A stretch of DNA of 64,000 nucleotides from Petroclostridium sp. X23. Lineage in GTDB: Bacteria; Bacillota; Clostridia; SK-Y3. Below the pieces are notes generated by a model. That model was not told the DNA's origin. It saw only the letters and a program-made list of their open reading frames with translations, and did not search any database. This document shows positions 1 to 10,605 of the stretch, one piece after another. The DNA is taken from assembly GCF_030013905.1 (NCBI RefSeq), contig NZ_CP124862.1, positions 124,001-188,000 of the forward strand, given 5' to 3'. Position 1 is the stretch's first letter. The number at the start of each line of letters is the position of its first letter. The position numbers and the translations under genes are program-made.

Positions 1-1
1 T

Positions 2-421
2 GACGCGGATAAAGAAGGATTCTTGCGTTCCGAAACTTCACTGATTCAGACCATTGGCAGAGCTGCCAGAAATGTAAAAGGGAAAGTTATTATGTATGCC
101 GATAAGTATACCGATTCAATGGTAAAAGCAATCAGTGAGACAAATCGTAGAAGAAAAATTCAAATGGATTTCAACAAGCAGCATGGCATTACCCCTAAGA
201 CCATTGTCAAGGGAGTAAGACAAGTCATCGAAGCGACTAAAGTTGCTGAAGAAAGTGAAAAATATGGTGTGGATAGATCGATGAGGCAGGTTGACGGCAA
301 TGAGATCCAGGAGATGATTGCAAGATTGACTGAGGATATGAAACTTGCTGCAGCGGACCTTCAGTTTGAAAGAGCGGCTGCACTGAGAGATAAGATAAAT
401 GAATTAAAAGCAAAAGAATGA
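2..421 (+). CDS. uvrB: UvrB, excinuclease ABC subunit B (3' part)
   Basis: This is the C-terminal part of UvrB, the damage-verifying helicase of the UvrABC nucleotide excision repair complex. The frame is open from the window edge, so the start lies upstream and roughly four fifths of the protein is missing. The first residues ([11 protein letters not shown], then QTIGRAARN) are the conserved motif VI region of the second RecA-like lobe. The last 35 or so residues, from EIQEMIARL to ELKAKE, form the UVR motif that contacts UvrC. uvrA follows 42 bases later on the same strand, the usual uvrBA operon order of Firmicutes. No damage to the frame is seen. Confidence 0.98.
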   Translation, partial: DADKEGFLRSETSLIQTIGRAARNVKGKVIMYADKYTDSMVKAISETNRRRKIQMDFNKQHGITPKTIVKGVRQVIEATKVAEESEKYGVDRSMRQVDGNEIQEMIARLTEDMKLAAADLQFERAAALRDKINELKAKE

Positions 422-463
422 ATTTAGTTCATAGAACCAACAATAACATAGGAGAAGATAAAG

Positions 464-3292
464 ATGTCTAGAAATAGTATATTAATAAAAGGTGCAAGAG
501 AGCATAACCTTAAAAATATTGATATTGAAATACCAAGAGATCAGTTCGTTGTGTTAACGGGTCTAAGCGGGTCTGGGAAATCTTCACTTGCTTTCGATAC
601 TATTTACGCGGAAGGACAAAGAAGGTATGTGGAGTCATTGTCTGCTTATGCAAGACAATTTCTTGGACAGATGGAAAAGCCGGATGTTGACTATATAGAG
701 GGTCTTTCTCCGGCCATTTCTATTGACCAGAAAACCACCAGTAAAAACCCCCGTTCAACAGTAGGTACGGTAACGGAGATATATGATTATTTAAGATTGC
801 TTTTTGCACGAATTGGTATCCCGCATTGTCCTAAATGCGGGAAAGAAATCAAGCAGCAGACCATTGACCAGATCGTAGATCATATACTGGCGCTTGAGGA
901 AAAAACAAGGATTCAGATATTGGCGCCGGTGGTGAGGTCACGGAAAGGCGAGCATCAGAAGGTGTTTGAAGATGCAAAAAAGAACGGATATGTAAGAATA
1001 AGAGTAGATGGGCAAGTCATGGAACTAACCGAAGAGATCAAACTGGAAAAGAATAAGAAGCATAATATAGAAATCGTTATCGACCGGTTAATTGTTAAAG
1101 AGGAGATCAGGAAAAGGCTTGCAGATTCATTGGAAACAGCACTTCATTTGACGGGCGGTATTGTGATTATTGATGTCATTGACGGGGGAGAAATTGTTTT
1201 CAGCCAAAATTATGCTTGTAACGATTGCGGCATCAGTATGGAAGAACTTTCACCGAGAATGTTTTCATTTAACAGCCCGTTTGGTGCATGTCCGAGCTGT
1301 AGCGGTTTGGGTACGCTGATGAAAATTGATGCGGACCTTATCATTCCCGATAAAAGCAAATCCATATCCGAAGGAGCTATCAATGCGGGCGGATGGAATA
1401 CCAGCAATGAAGAAAGCATGTCACGTATGTTTTTCGAAGCGCTTTCCAAACATTATGGATTTAGTTTAGATACTCCGGTGAAGGATCTGCCGGATAACAT
1501 CGTTGATATCATTTTATATGGTAACAATGGAGAAAAAATTAAAGTGGATTATGAACGGGGCTATGGGAAAGGTTCATTCCATGCGCCTTTTGAAGGTGTG
1601 ATTAATAATCTTGAGAGGCGGCATAAAGAAACGCAATCGGATTGGATGCGCAGTGAGTTGGAAAGCTTGATGAGCACGAATCCTTGTCCCGATTGCAGTG
1701 GCGCAAGATTAAAGAAAGAAATACTGGGTGTAACGGTGAATGGCAAAAATATTAATGATACGACCCAAATATCTATTGTTGAGGCCAGAAAATTCTTTAA
1801 TCATCTTACATTAACCGAAAAAGAACAATTGATTGCGCATCAGATATTGAAAGAAATTAACGCACGGTTAGGCTTTCTGGTAGATGTGGGATTGGAGTAT
1901 CTTACATTATCCAGGTCTACAGGAACATTATCGGGAGGTGAAGCGCAGCGTATACGTCTTGCGACCCAGATAGGATCCAGTCTAATGGGGGTCTTATATA
2001 TTCTTGATGAGCCAAGTATCGGTCTGCACCAGCGGGATAATGATAAATTACTGAAAACTTTAAAGAATCTTAGAGATTTAGGAAATACCCTTATTGTGGT
2101 TGAACATGATGAAGATACTATGTATGCTGCCGACCATATTATTGATATCGGACCGGGAGCAGGTATACATGGAGGGCATGTTGTTGCCGCCGGTACGGTA
2201 GAAGAGATAAAGCAGTGTGAGCATTCAGAAACAGGTCTTTATCTAAGCGGTAAAAAAGCGATAGAGATACCCGATGCAAGGCGAAAGCCTAACGGGAAAT
2301 GGCTGAAAGTAATAGGCGCGAAAGAAAATAATTTAAAAAACATCGATGCGAAAGTGCCATTAGGAGTATTTACATGTATTACGGGGGTTTCGGGCTCAGG
2401 AAAAAGTTCATTAATCAACGAAATCTTATATAAAAAGCTTGCAAGTGAATTGAATAGAGCTAAATTGAAGCCGGGACATCATAAGGAAATCAAGGGATTG
2501 GAACATCTGGATAAGATCATCAATATTGATCAGTCACCCATTGGCAGAACACCAAGATCCAATCCGGCAACATATACCGGTGTATTTACCGATATACGTG
2601 ACGTATTTTCCGCAACCAATGAAGCGAAAATGAGAGGATACAAGCCGGGAAGGTTTAGCTTCAATGTAAAAGGCGGTCGTTGTGAGGCATGTACCGGTGA
2701 CGGTATCATCAAGATAGAAATGCACTTCTTACCTGATGTATATGTTCCATGCGAAGTATGCAAAGGGAAAAGATATAACAGGGAAACCCTGGAAGTAAAG
2801 TACAAAGGAAAAAGTATTTTTGAAGTACTGGATATGACGGTAGAAGAAGGCTTGGAATTCTTTCAGAATATACCTAGAATCCAAAGAAAGCTTCAAACTT
2901 TATATGATGTGGGATTAGGATATGTCAAGATCGGACAATCATCCACTACGCTATCCGGAGGAGAAGCACAGCGAGTGAAGCTGGCGACAGAGCTTAGCAA
3001 AAGAAGTACCGGAAAAACCATTTACATTTTGGACGAGCCTACCACCGGACTTCATATCGCCGATGTTCATAAATTAATTGGTGTTTTGCAGAGACTGGTG
3101 GATACCGGGAATAGTGTGGTTGTCATTGAGCATAATCTGGATGTCATCAAAACAGCTGATTATATTATTGATCTTGGGCCTGAGGGTGGAGACAGGGGAG
3201 GAACCATAGTATGCCAAGGAACACCCGAACAGGTAGTAAAGTGTGATCAATCTTATACAGGTCAATATTTGAAAAGAATAATAAACAACTAA
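464..3292 (+). CDS. uvrA: UvrA, excinuclease ABC subunit A
   Basis: UvrA is the dimeric ABC-type ATPase that first recognises DNA lesions and loads UvrB. The 942-residue length is standard. Both ATPase modules are complete: Walker [10 protein letters not shown] near residue 33 and GVSGSGKSS near 640, each with an ABC signature LSGGEAQR and a Walker B ILDEP. The zinc-binding cysteine pairs are present (CPKC, CNDC/CPSC, CPDC, and CEAC/CEVC in the second half). A GGAGAAG ribosome site lies before the ATG. It follows uvrB closely and is probably co-transcribed with it. Nothing unusual is seen. Confidence 0.99.
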   Translation: MSRNSILIKGAREHNLKNIDIEIPRDQFVVLTGLSGSGKSSLAFDTIYAEGQRRYVESLSAYARQFLGQMEKPDVDYIEGLSPAISIDQKTTSKNPRSTVGTVTEIYDYLRLLFARIGIPHCPKCGKEIKQQTIDQIVDHILALEEKTRIQILAPVVRSRKGEHQKVFEDAKKNGYVRIRVDGQVMELTEEIKLEKNKKHNIEIVIDRLIVKEEIRKRLADSLETALHLTGGIVIIDVIDGGEIVFSQNYACNDCGISMEELSPRMFSFNSPFGACPSCSGLGTLMKIDADLIIPDKSKSISEGAINAGGWNTSNEESMSRMFFEALSKHYGFSLDTPVKDLPDNIVDIILYGNNGEKIKVDYERGYGKGSFHAPFEGVINNLERRHKETQSDWMRSELESLMSTNPCPDCSGARLKKEILGVTVNGKNINDTTQISIVEARKFFNHLTLTEKEQLIAHQILKEINARLGFLVDVGLEYLTLSRSTGTLSGGEAQRIRLATQIGSSLMGVLYILDEPSIGLHQRDNDKLLKTLKNLRDLGNTLIVVEHDEDTMYAADHIIDIGPGAGIHGGHVVAAGTVEEIKQCEHSETGLYLSGKKAIEIPDARRKPNGKWLKVIGAKENNLKNIDAKVPLGVFTCITGVSGSGKSSLINEILYKKLASELNRAKLKPGHHKEIKGLEHLDKIINIDQSPIGRTPRSNPATYTGVFTDIRDVFSATNEAKMRGYKPGRFSFNVKGGRCEACTGDGIIKIEMHFLPDVYVPCEVCKGKRYNRETLEVKYKGKSIFEVLDMTVEEGLEFFQNIPRIQRKLQTLYDVGLGYVKIGQSSTTLSGGEAQRVKLATELSKRSTGKTIYILDEPTTGLHIADVHKLIGVLQRLVDTGNSVVVIEHNLDVIKTADYIIDLGPEGGDRGGTIVCQGTPEQVVKCDQSYTGQYLKRIINN

Positions 3293-3317
3293 CTATATCA
3301 AGTATATAGCAAAATAG

Positions 3318-3344
3318 AGAAGAGCTGCCAATGGCAGCTCTTCT
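3318..3344. terminator. Hairpin between convergent uvrA and PBP genes
   Basis: A near-perfect palindrome (AGAAGAGCTGCCA with its complement, 13-bp arms, one-base centre) sits between the stop codons of uvrA and the oppositely oriented PBP gene. It probably ends both transcripts. Neither side has a strong T tract, so efficiency is uncertain. Confidence 0.7.
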
Positions 3345-3347
3345 GTG

Positions 3348-5894
3348 TTAGTCGTTCAAATTATTAAGATCTAAGTCCATATCGTTTAATATGTTGTCAT
3401 CACTTTGCTGATTGTTTCGGTTACCATTTTTCCGGTTATCATTAGTGCTATTGGTGTTGTTGTTGTTATTATTATTATAGTTATTATCATATCCGGGCGG
3501 TGCATACGGATTTATATTGCCGGTTGATGGGAGCGTTGTAGTCGGTCCATGTTCGCTGCAATACTCGCCTGCAGGTAGTTCATATTTTGCATCGCCTGGC
3601 AGTATCACATTACCGTTTCTATCCGGAACAGGAACATACGGTTTCGGTCTCACAATAAATACGCGTTCTTCTACAAGTTCAGGTGGGCAGTACTCATTGG
3701 CAAGCATATTATTTGATTTATCTACTTTTTCCAACACATGTACGGTACATGATTCTTTAGGCTCAGTACCTTTTTTGAAATATTCGGTACGAACTCTTAC
3801 GCCTCGCGGATCTTTATAACATAGCTCAGTTGGTCTTTGACCACTGTCGATGCATACCTGTGCCTGTACAATACCGGCAGGCATAACAAAGTCTTTTACT
3901 TCCAAGTCTTTATTAATTTCATTCATAACCGCATGCCATAGTACAGTAGCGGGATTCCTACCGCCTAGAGCACCCGGAACTCGAATGACCGCAGGATCAT
4001 CGTATCCAAACCAGGTAGCTGCTACATAATAAGGTGTATATCCCACAAACCACCGGTCCTTATCATCACTGGTTGTACCGGTCTTTCCGGCAGCAGGCAT
4101 TTTATTGGGCATTTTTGCGTAGGTAGCGGTACCGCTTGTAATAACACCTTCAAGCATTTTTGTCATTAGGAAAGCAGTCTGTTCACTCATAGCGATTTGG
4201 GATTCTTTTTTCTTTTCCAATATTACCTTACCCTCATGGTCCACAACCTTGGTGTACGTATACGGTTTTGTATATAATCCTTTATTGACAAAAGGAGCGT
4301 ATGCCGCAGTCATTTCCAAGACCGATATACCATCGGTCAGTCCGCCGAGAGAAAGGGAATTTAGAAGTTTATCCGTATAAACCTTGCCGTCCGCCCTTTT
4401 TTCTCTTTCTACCAAAGAAGTAACACCGAGATTTTGGGTCAAAAAGTTGAAGGAATTATCAATGCCTACCTTTTCAAGCACTTTGGCGGCAATAATATTC
4501 ATTGACCACTCAACACCTCTTCTAACGGTTGAAAGCCCCCAATAAGGAGGGTTGGTATAATAATTCTTAGGTGTCCATTGGCTCGGTGTACCGGGGTTAA
4601 AAGTAGTAGGCACGTCATCAAATACAGTACCTGGAGTGATAATACCGTATTCCAATCCGGGAGCATATACGCCGATAGGTTTGATTGATGAACCGGGTTG
4701 ACGTACTGTTTGCGTTGCCCTGTTCAATGTGCGTTTAGCCGTTTTCTCACCTCTGCCGCCTACCATTCCTTTTACCTGTCCGGTATAAGGATCTAGCACT
4801 AACATAGAAGCTTCCGGTTGAATTTCCGTATTAAATTTTGGGATGAGGTCTGGATCTTTAAATACTGTGTCCATTGCGCTCTGTACTTTAGGATCAATGG
4901 TAGCATATATTTTTAGACCACCGGTGTACAGCATTTTTGATGCAATAACTTTGGAGTATCCTTTTTCCTTTTGCAAATCATTTAATACATCATTAATAAC
5001 CTGGTCTACAAAGTAAGATTGTTTGCTTGTAAGTTCCTGCTTGGCACCTTTTTTAAAATTCAGTTCTTCATTGATAGCCTGCTGATATTCGCTTTCACTG
5101 ATATCACCAAGTTCTTTCATTTTTTTCAGTACCAGTTCCTGTTTTTTCTTATTATTTTCAGGATTCAAAAAAGGGTCATACCGTGTGGGGAACTGAGTAA
5201 TACCGGCAATAGAAGCAGCTTCAGCGAGCGAAAGTCCGCTTACATCCTTTCCGAAGTAGGTATTTGCCGCCGCTTGAACACCATTGCAGCCCTGACTAAG
5301 GTAAATGGTATTTAGGTACAACTCCAATATCTGATCTTTGGAATATTTTTTTTCCAGATTGTATGCTCTCCACATTTCTTGAATTTTTCTTTTTGGGGAT
5401 ACATCATCATCTCCGGAAAGATTTTTAATCAACTGCTGCGTAATGGTACTGCCGCCTTCAGAGGAATTACTTTTGATGATATAGTTAAAAGTTGCTTTTA
5501 ATGTTCTTTTGATGTCTACCCCGAAATGCGTTTTGAATCGCTCATCTTCGATGGCAATAAAAGCATTTTTTAAATTTTCCGGCATATCGTTGATTCCGAC
5601 CCATATCCTGTTTTCTTCGCCGTATAATCGTTCAAGTTCTACAGGTTCATTGGTTTCCGGATCTATGTAGTATACGAAAGATGTAAAATTCAATTTAAAG
5701 TCATCAATCCCTACTTCTTTTGTAGTATCAATATATCCGTATAAAGTACCCCCGATAATACCTACTGCTGCAACACCTGCAAAAAGGCCAACCACCAGCA
5801 GTATTTTGAAAAATATAGATAATGTTTTGAACATTCCTTTTTTTTCTTTAGATGTTTTTTGTCTCTTTTTAGGAGACGTATTTTTTTCTGACAT
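3348..5894 (-). CDS. Class A penicillin-binding protein (PBP1A type)
   Basis: A bifunctional peptidoglycan glycosyltransferase/transpeptidase of 848 residues. I chose the ATG of MSEKNTSPKK because a TAGGAGG site precedes it; a longer frame upstream lacks one. A basic cytoplasmic N-terminus is followed by one membrane anchor at about residues 30-52. The GT51 domain shows EDERFKTHFGVD and GGSTITQQL. The transpeptidase domain shows the SxxK box in PGSSIKPIG, SMN, and KTGTTSD. The tail is a low-complexity run rich in Asn, Gly and Pro, which is common in clostridial PBP1 proteins and probably lies in the wall. The gene is convergent with uvrA. Confidence 0.96.
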   Translation of the reverse strand: MSEKNTSPKKRQKTSKEKKGMFKTLSIFFKILLVVGLFAGVAAVGIIGGTLYGYIDTTKEVGIDDFKLNFTSFVYYIDPETNEPVELERLYGEENRIWVGINDMPENLKNAFIAIEDERFKTHFGVDIKRTLKATFNYIIKSNSSEGGSTITQQLIKNLSGDDDVSPKRKIQEMWRAYNLEKKYSKDQILELYLNTIYLSQGCNGVQAAANTYFGKDVSGLSLAEAASIAGITQFPTRYDPFLNPENNKKKQELVLKKMKELGDISESEYQQAINEELNFKKGAKQELTSKQSYFVDQVINDVLNDLQKEKGYSKVIASKMLYTGGLKIYATIDPKVQSAMDTVFKDPDLIPKFNTEIQPEASMLVLDPYTGQVKGMVGGRGEKTAKRTLNRATQTVRQPGSSIKPIGVYAPGLEYGIITPGTVFDDVPTTFNPGTPSQWTPKNYYTNPPYWGLSTVRRGVEWSMNIIAAKVLEKVGIDNSFNFLTQNLGVTSLVEREKRADGKVYTDKLLNSLSLGGLTDGISVLEMTAAYAPFVNKGLYTKPYTYTKVVDHEGKVILEKKKESQIAMSEQTAFLMTKMLEGVITSGTATYAKMPNKMPAAGKTGTTSDDKDRWFVGYTPYYVAATWFGYDDPAVIRVPGALGGRNPATVLWHAVMNEINKDLEVKDFVMPAGIVQAQVCIDSGQRPTELCYKDPRGVRVRTEYFKKGTEPKESCTVHVLEKVDKSNNMLANEYCPPELVEERVFIVRPKPYVPVPDRNGNVILPGDAKYELPAGEYCSEHGPTTTLPSTGNINPYAPPGYDNNYNNNNNNNTNSTNDNRKNGNRNNQQSDDNILNDMDLDLNNLND

Positions 5895-6110
5895 ATATAA
5901 CCTCCTAGCCATAAATGTATACATAAGTATGTCTATCATATTATAACATAAAAATATTCAAAAGAAGTTAAGAAAATATTACAAAAAAATCACTGTATAG
6001 TAGATTGTATCCAAAAAAATGGAAAATATAGTTTTGTAGATGTATTAAATGTATATTGTTTGTAATTTTTGTGAATAATACTTACAAAATATGTGAGTGG
6101 AGGTATTATT

Positions 6111-6794
6111 ATGGCAAGAAGAAGGTCCTACAGGTTAGTGACATTCTGTTGCTTTATGATTTTAATAGGAGCTTTTAGTTTCGGTTACTATATGAATAGC
6201 GGCAACAATCAACAAGGGAATGACCCGGGTATTTCGACACAGCCTTTAACCATTGACCAAAACAATATAGACCAAAAGATTGAGACACGCAAAGAAAATA
6301 TAGATAATCCTGACCATGAAGGCGGCGAAGGTTTAGCAGATCAAAGCAATGATATGGCTAAACCGGTTAATACCGATTCAGCTGAACTGAAAACATCTGC
6401 CGATACAAAGTTACTGTTTCGGGTTCATTATGAGGGCTGCGGCCATGATATTTTGACTGAAAATACAGTGACGGAGGATGAAGTAGGTATTACGGAAGCA
6501 GATTTGAAGATTAAGTACAGCGATTGGTCGATGGAGAACTTTAGTGCGCAGCAGGTCATATTTACCAAGAGCAATGACGGAAAATGTCCTAACCATTATA
6601 TTGTCAAAGAATATCAAGGAGAAGTAGGATTATTTTATCAAAATGCGCCGGAAGGTAAAGAAAGCTTTGTCAGACTTATTGATAATATTAATCTTAAGCA
6701 GCTGAGACAGGATGACAGAGAAAAAATACAAAACGGGATTTTTATTGATTCCGATGAGGAACTGGCACAATTAATAGAAGATTTTAATAGCTGA
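6111..6794 (+). CDS. BofC-like C-terminal domain protein
   Basis: A 227-residue exported protein with one N-terminal membrane segment (about residues 10-30) after a basic MARRRSYR start. It has a polar linker of about 65 residues and a C-terminal domain beginning near LLFRVHYEGCGHD. The pattern HYIVKEYQGEVGLFYQ resembles the BofC C-terminal domain. In Bacillus, BofC is a forespore-secreted inhibitor of the SpoIVB protease and so tunes pro-sigma-K processing. A GTGGAGG site fixes the ATG at 6111 over an upstream GTG. The assignment rests on motif resemblance and spore-former context, not on a search. It is interesting that the same window carries pro-sigK with a pro-sequence. Confidence 0.7.
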   Translation: MARRRSYRLVTFCCFMILIGAFSFGYYMNSGNNQQGNDPGISTQPLTIDQNNIDQKIETRKENIDNPDHEGGEGLADQSNDMAKPVNTDSAELKTSADTKLLFRVHYEGCGHDILTENTVTEDEVGITEADLKIKYSDWSMENFSAQQVIFTKSNDGKCPNHYIVKEYQGEVGLFYQNAPEGKESFVRLIDNINLKQLRQDDREKIQNGIFIDSDEELAQLIEDFNS

Positions 6795-6800
6795 TATAAA

Positions 6801-6830
6801 AAGGCATGAAAATATTTTCATGCCTTTAAT
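6801..6830 (+). terminator. Intrinsic terminator after bofC-like gene
   Basis: AAGGCATGAAAA pairs with TTTTCATGCCTT around a short AT centre and is followed by a T-containing tail. It sits just after the stop codon at 6794. Confidence 0.8.
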
Positions 6831-7026
6831 GTTATGCTAAAAGAATTGTTATGATAATCACATGATTAATTTTGCGTAACATATTATATTAGTTGCCAAA
6901 GAGTAAATAAAACGACGGAATAGAGAAATAATACAAATGTATCACCAAAGGCTCCCGTATTTATATATGACTGATAAATATGCGGAGTTTCTAATAAATG
7001 TAATAAATTGAGGAGATGGATAAAGA

Positions 7027-9660
7027 ATGACAGTAGCAAATGCTAATGATCTAATGTCAAAAATTGGAGAAATCAGAGCTGCTCAAAAGATATTCGCTGC
7101 TTATACACAGGAACAGGTAGATGAAATTTTTAGGAAGGCAGCGATGGCAGCAAATAATGCAAGAATCGAACTTGCTAAAATGACTGTTGAAGAAACCGGA
7201 ATGGGTATTGTTGAAGACAAGGTGATAAAAAATCACTTCGCTTCAGAATACATTTATAACAAATACAAAGATGAGAAAACCTGTGGAGTAATCGAAAGGG
7301 ATGAATCTTTTGGAATTGCTAAAGTCGCAGAACCGGTGGGTGTAATTGCTGCTATAATTCCGACAACTAATCCGACTTCTACTGCAATATTCAAATCATT
7401 GATAGCCTTAAAAACAAGAAATGGTATTATATTTTCTCCACACCCGAGAGCGAAAAAATCAACCATTGCTGCAGCTAGAATAGTTTTGGATGCAGCAGTA
7501 GCAGCCGGTGCACCTAAAGGAATAATAGGTTGGATAGATGAACCATCCGTTGAGCTTTCACAGCTTGTCATGAAGGAGTCAGATATGATTCTTGCGACCG
7601 GCGGACCGGGAATGGTACGCGCGGCTTATTCTTCAGGCAGGCCTGCAATAGGTGTAGGACCGGGTAACACTCCTGTAATTATCGATGAGACAGCCGATAT
7701 AAAGATGGCAGTGAATTCCGTCCTTCTATCAAAAACTTTTGATAATGGCGTGATCTGCGCTTCTGAGCAATCTGTAATTGTTATGGACCAAATTTATGAT
7801 GAGGTGAAGCGTGAATTTCAAGAAAGAGGCGCTTATATTCTTAAAGAAGATGAAATAGACAAAGTCAGAAATATGATACTGGTAAATGGTGCACTAAATG
7901 CTAAAATTGTTGGACAGAGTGCTTGCAAAATAGCTCAAATGGTAGGAATTGACGTACCGAAAACTGCCAAAGTTCTTATAGGAGAAGTTGAATCAATAGA
8001 ATTAGAAGAGCCGTTTTCTCATGAAAAACTGTCTCCAATTCTTGCTATGTATAGGATAAGCACCTTTGAAGAGGCTCTTGAAAAGGCAATCAGGCTTATT
8101 GAGCTTGGCGGGTTTGGTCATACTTCTGTACTGTATACTGATCAGATTAAATCGAGAGATAGAATTCATCGGTTTGGCGATGTCATGAAAACCGGAAGAA
8201 CGATTATCAATATGCCTTCATCACATGGTGCTATAGGTGATATATATAATTTCAAACTGGCGCCTTCTTTAACTTTGGGCTGCGGAACATGGGGCGGAAA
8301 CTCCGTATCGGACAATGTCGGAGTTAAAAACTTATTGAATATAAAGAATGTTGCTGAGAGGAGAGAAAACATGCTTTGGTTTAGAGTACCGCCAAAGATT
8401 TACTTTAAATACGGCAGTCTTGGGGTAGCATTAAAGGAATTAAAGAGTTTGGGTAAGAAGAAGGCATTTATCGTAACTGACAAAGTTCTTTTCCAATTAG
8501 GGTTTATGAACAAGGTTACTAATATTTTGGATGAAATTGAAGTGGGTTATAAGATTTTCACTGATGTTGAACCGGACCCAACCCTTGCAGCGGCTAAAAA
8601 AGGCGCTCTCGAAATGCAAAGCTTTAAACCTGATGTGATTATCGCAGTTGGTGGAGGCTCACCTATGGATGCCGCAAAGGTTATGTGGGTGTTATATGAG
8701 CATCCCGAAGTAAAATTTGAGGATCTTGCTATGAGATTTATGGACATTCGAAAGAGAGTTTATACTTTCCCTGAAATGGGAGTAAAAGCGATGATGATTT
8801 CTATTCCAACCTCGGCAGGTACGGGATCGGAAGTTACACCATTTGCAGTAATCACAGACGAAAAAACCGGGCTTAAATATCCGTTAGCTGACTATGAATT
8901 AACACCCAACATGGCTATTATTGATGCAGAACTAATGATTCATATGCCGAAAAGCCTTACTTCCGCTTCAGGTATAGATGCTCTAAGCCATGCGATTGAA
9001 GCTTATGTATCGGTTCTTGCGTCAGAATACACAAATGGATTGGCTTTAGAGGCTATAAGGTTAATCTTCAAATACCTGCCGCAGGCATATAATGACGGAC
9101 CTAACAATATTAAAGCAAGAGAGAAAATGGCGCATGCTTCAACCGTAGCCGGTATGGCTTTTGCCAACGCATTCCTGGGAATATGTCACTCGATGGCACA
9201 TAAGCTAGGTGCAATGCACCATGTACCGCATGGGGTTGCCAATGGACTTTTACTGAATGAAGTAATAAGATTCAATGCGGTAGATGATCCAAGAAAACAA
9301 ACTGCATTTCCCCAATACAAATATCCGAATGCAAAATGGCGATATGCTGAAATTGCTGACTATCTACACCTAGGCGGAAGCAGTGAAGATGAAAAGATTG
9401 AGCTCTTAATTAAAGCAATCAATGATTTGAAAAACAAAGTGAATATACCCAAGACTATCGGTGAGGCCGGTGTTTCTAAAGAAAAATTCTATGAAACCCT
9501 TGATGAAATGTGTGAATCAGCTTTTGATGACCAATGTACAGGAACGAATCCAAGATACCCGTTAATCTGTGAAATAAAGCAAATGTATATAAATGCTTTT
9601 GAAGGAACTCCAGGCAAAAACACTGAAATATGCGATAAAATAATATGCGGCGAAGAATAA
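7027..9660 (+). CDS. adhE: AdhE, bifunctional acetaldehyde-CoA/alcohol dehydrogenase
   Basis: AdhE converts acetyl-CoA to acetaldehyde and then ethanol, using two NADH, and assembles into cytoplasmic spirosomes. The protein is 877 residues, the family norm. The N-terminal aldehyde dehydrogenase half carries the nucleophilic cysteine in GVICASEQS near residue 243. The C-terminal iron-dependent alcohol dehydrogenase half shows the NAD-binding GGGSPMDAAK, the GTGSEVTPFAVITD stretch and the metal ligands in DALSHAIEAY and HSMAHKLGAMHHVPHG. A GAGGAGA site precedes the ATG. It is flanked by terminators, so it is probably monocistronic. Its presence fits a fermenting anaerobe that makes ethanol. Confidence 0.98.
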   Translation: MTVANANDLMSKIGEIRAAQKIFAAYTQEQVDEIFRKAAMAANNARIELAKMTVEETGMGIVEDKVIKNHFASEYIYNKYKDEKTCGVIERDESFGIAKVAEPVGVIAAIIPTTNPTSTAIFKSLIALKTRNGIIFSPHPRAKKSTIAAARIVLDAAVAAGAPKGIIGWIDEPSVELSQLVMKESDMILATGGPGMVRAAYSSGRPAIGVGPGNTPVIIDETADIKMAVNSVLLSKTFDNGVICASEQSVIVMDQIYDEVKREFQERGAYILKEDEIDKVRNMILVNGALNAKIVGQSACKIAQMVGIDVPKTAKVLIGEVESIELEEPFSHEKLSPILAMYRISTFEEALEKAIRLIELGGFGHTSVLYTDQIKSRDRIHRFGDVMKTGRTIINMPSSHGAIGDIYNFKLAPSLTLGCGTWGGNSVSDNVGVKNLLNIKNVAERRENMLWFRVPPKIYFKYGSLGVALKELKSLGKKKAFIVTDKVLFQLGFMNKVTNILDEIEVGYKIFTDVEPDPTLAAAKKGALEMQSFKPDVIIAVGGGSPMDAAKVMWVLYEHPEVKFEDLAMRFMDIRKRVYTFPEMGVKAMMISIPTSAGTGSEVTPFAVITDEKTGLKYPLADYELTPNMAIIDAELMIHMPKSLTSASGIDALSHAIEAYVSVLASEYTNGLALEAIRLIFKYLPQAYNDGPNNIKAREKMAHASTVAGMAFANAFLGICHSMAHKLGAMHHVPHGVANGLLLNEVIRFNAVDDPRKQTAFPQYKYPNAKWRYAEIADYLHLGGSSEDEKIELLIKAINDLKNKVNIPKTIGEAGVSKEKFYETLDEMCESAFDDQCTGTNPRYPLICEIKQMYINAFEGTPGKNTEICDKIICGEE

Positions 9661-9685
9661 TATAGGAATAAAATATTGTTGTTAT

Positions 9686-9726
9686 AAGGACTTCTTTTGG
9701 CTACTAGCCCTGGGGAGTTCTTTTAC
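9686..9726 (+). terminator. Intrinsic terminator after adhE
   Basis: AAGGACTTC pairs with GGAGTTCTT (two G-U pairs), enclosing a smaller GGCT/AGCC hairpin, and is followed by a run of T. It lies 26 bases past the adhE stop. Confidence 0.7.
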
Positions 9727-9885
9727 TGTTCAAGGTAACACGGACTGAAGATAAAGCACATAAAATATGGATAAGCTAGGTATATTATGATATAATATCT
9801 ACAGGGTAGGTATATTTCTATTTTAGATATTTGAGTGAAAATGTAGCGTCAGTATACACTAACAGAATAAATAGTGATTAACATG

Positions 9886-9915
9886 AGTAGGCATTCGATG
9901 CATCGGATGCCTACT
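9886..9915. promoter_or_regulatory. 15-bp inverted repeat ahead of the Cys-rich gene
   Basis: AGTAGGCATTCGATG is followed directly by its complement, with a single T-G mismatch, forming a 30-base palindrome that ends 24 bases before the ATG of the next gene. There is no T tract, so it looks more like an operator or a leader hairpin than a terminator. Confidence 0.5.
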
Positions 9916-9939
9916 ATAGTGAAAAAGGAGTGGAATTTG

Positions 9940-10224
9940 ATGGGTGAATGTATTTGCAACAATTGTAAGAATCTTAAGGGGATCATAGATGAGAATGGCA
10001 TGGTTGAGCAATATGAATGTGAATTTGGTTTTCCATCCGACAGCTGCTCGGACTGCGAAGACGATGGGTGTGACCTGACTTGTGAGCATTATATCTGTGA
10101 TGGTGAACAAGAGCATCCTGTCATTGTAAAATGTACTATGTGCGGTAAAGACCTTGAGCAAGTTTCCAGTGATGATGAAGGTGGAGAAGTATACTGCTTT
10201 GATTGCTATTTGAAAAACATATGA
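9940..10224 (+). CDS. Cysteine-rich small acidic protein (putative zinc ribbon)
   Basis: A 94-residue acidic protein with many cysteines arranged in pairs: CICNNCKNL near the start, CSDCEDDGCDLTC in the middle, then CTMCGKDL and CFDC at the end. The last two pairs look like one four-cysteine zinc ribbon. I chose the ATG of MGECICNN because AAAAGGAG lies just upstream; a longer reading would run through the palindrome. It stands alone between adhE and a terminator. I do not recognise a named family. Metal binding is likely, function unknown. Confidence 0.7.
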   Translation: MGECICNNCKNLKGIIDENGMVEQYECEFGFPSDSCSDCEDDGCDLTCEHYICDGEQEHPVIVKCTMCGKDLEQVSSDDEGGEVYCFDCYLKNI

Positions 10225-10361
10225 TTCAGCAAATTTGCTTGGCACAAATTATCACTATCTATTGAATTTCGATTGTATTTTAATCAAGAAATTAATAGAC
10301 TATTTTAATAACCTAACAACGGTAACTTAAAAAAACATGGTATTATTAATCAGTAAATCAG

Positions 10362-10384
10362 GCTCCTATTTTTCAGGAGCTTTT
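10362..10384 (+). terminator. Intrinsic terminator
   Basis: GCTCCT pairs with AGGAGC across a seven-base loop and runs into TTTTATT. It lies about 140 bases after the cysteine-rich gene. The rest of 10225-10605 shows no gene that I can support. Confidence 0.8.
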
Positions 10385-10605
10385 ATTATTGTTTATCTGA
10401 AATGCTTCTAGGTAACAAACCAGTTATCAAAATTATCCGTTTTTGAGACTCTATATTTCTTATCTCATTTTCTGTAACCCTGTCATATAAATAGCTGCAT
10501 GGTTCAGTTTCAATACTCGTTCCCGTATCAAGCTTCTCGAAATTGACAAATATTTGAGTTTATGAGAATCTTTATTCATAATTATTTGCCATTGGGGTGA
10601 TACAT

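Noticed and set aside
2530..2805. Long antisense frames within uvrA, adhE, PBP and chemoreceptor genes.
   Set aside because: They are shadows of strongly coding sequence on the other strand and lack ribosome sites.
6840..6880. A possible Rex operator before adhE (TTGTTATGATAATCACAT).
   Set aside because: Only one half resembles the TTGTTAA...TTAACAA consensus. Not enough to call.
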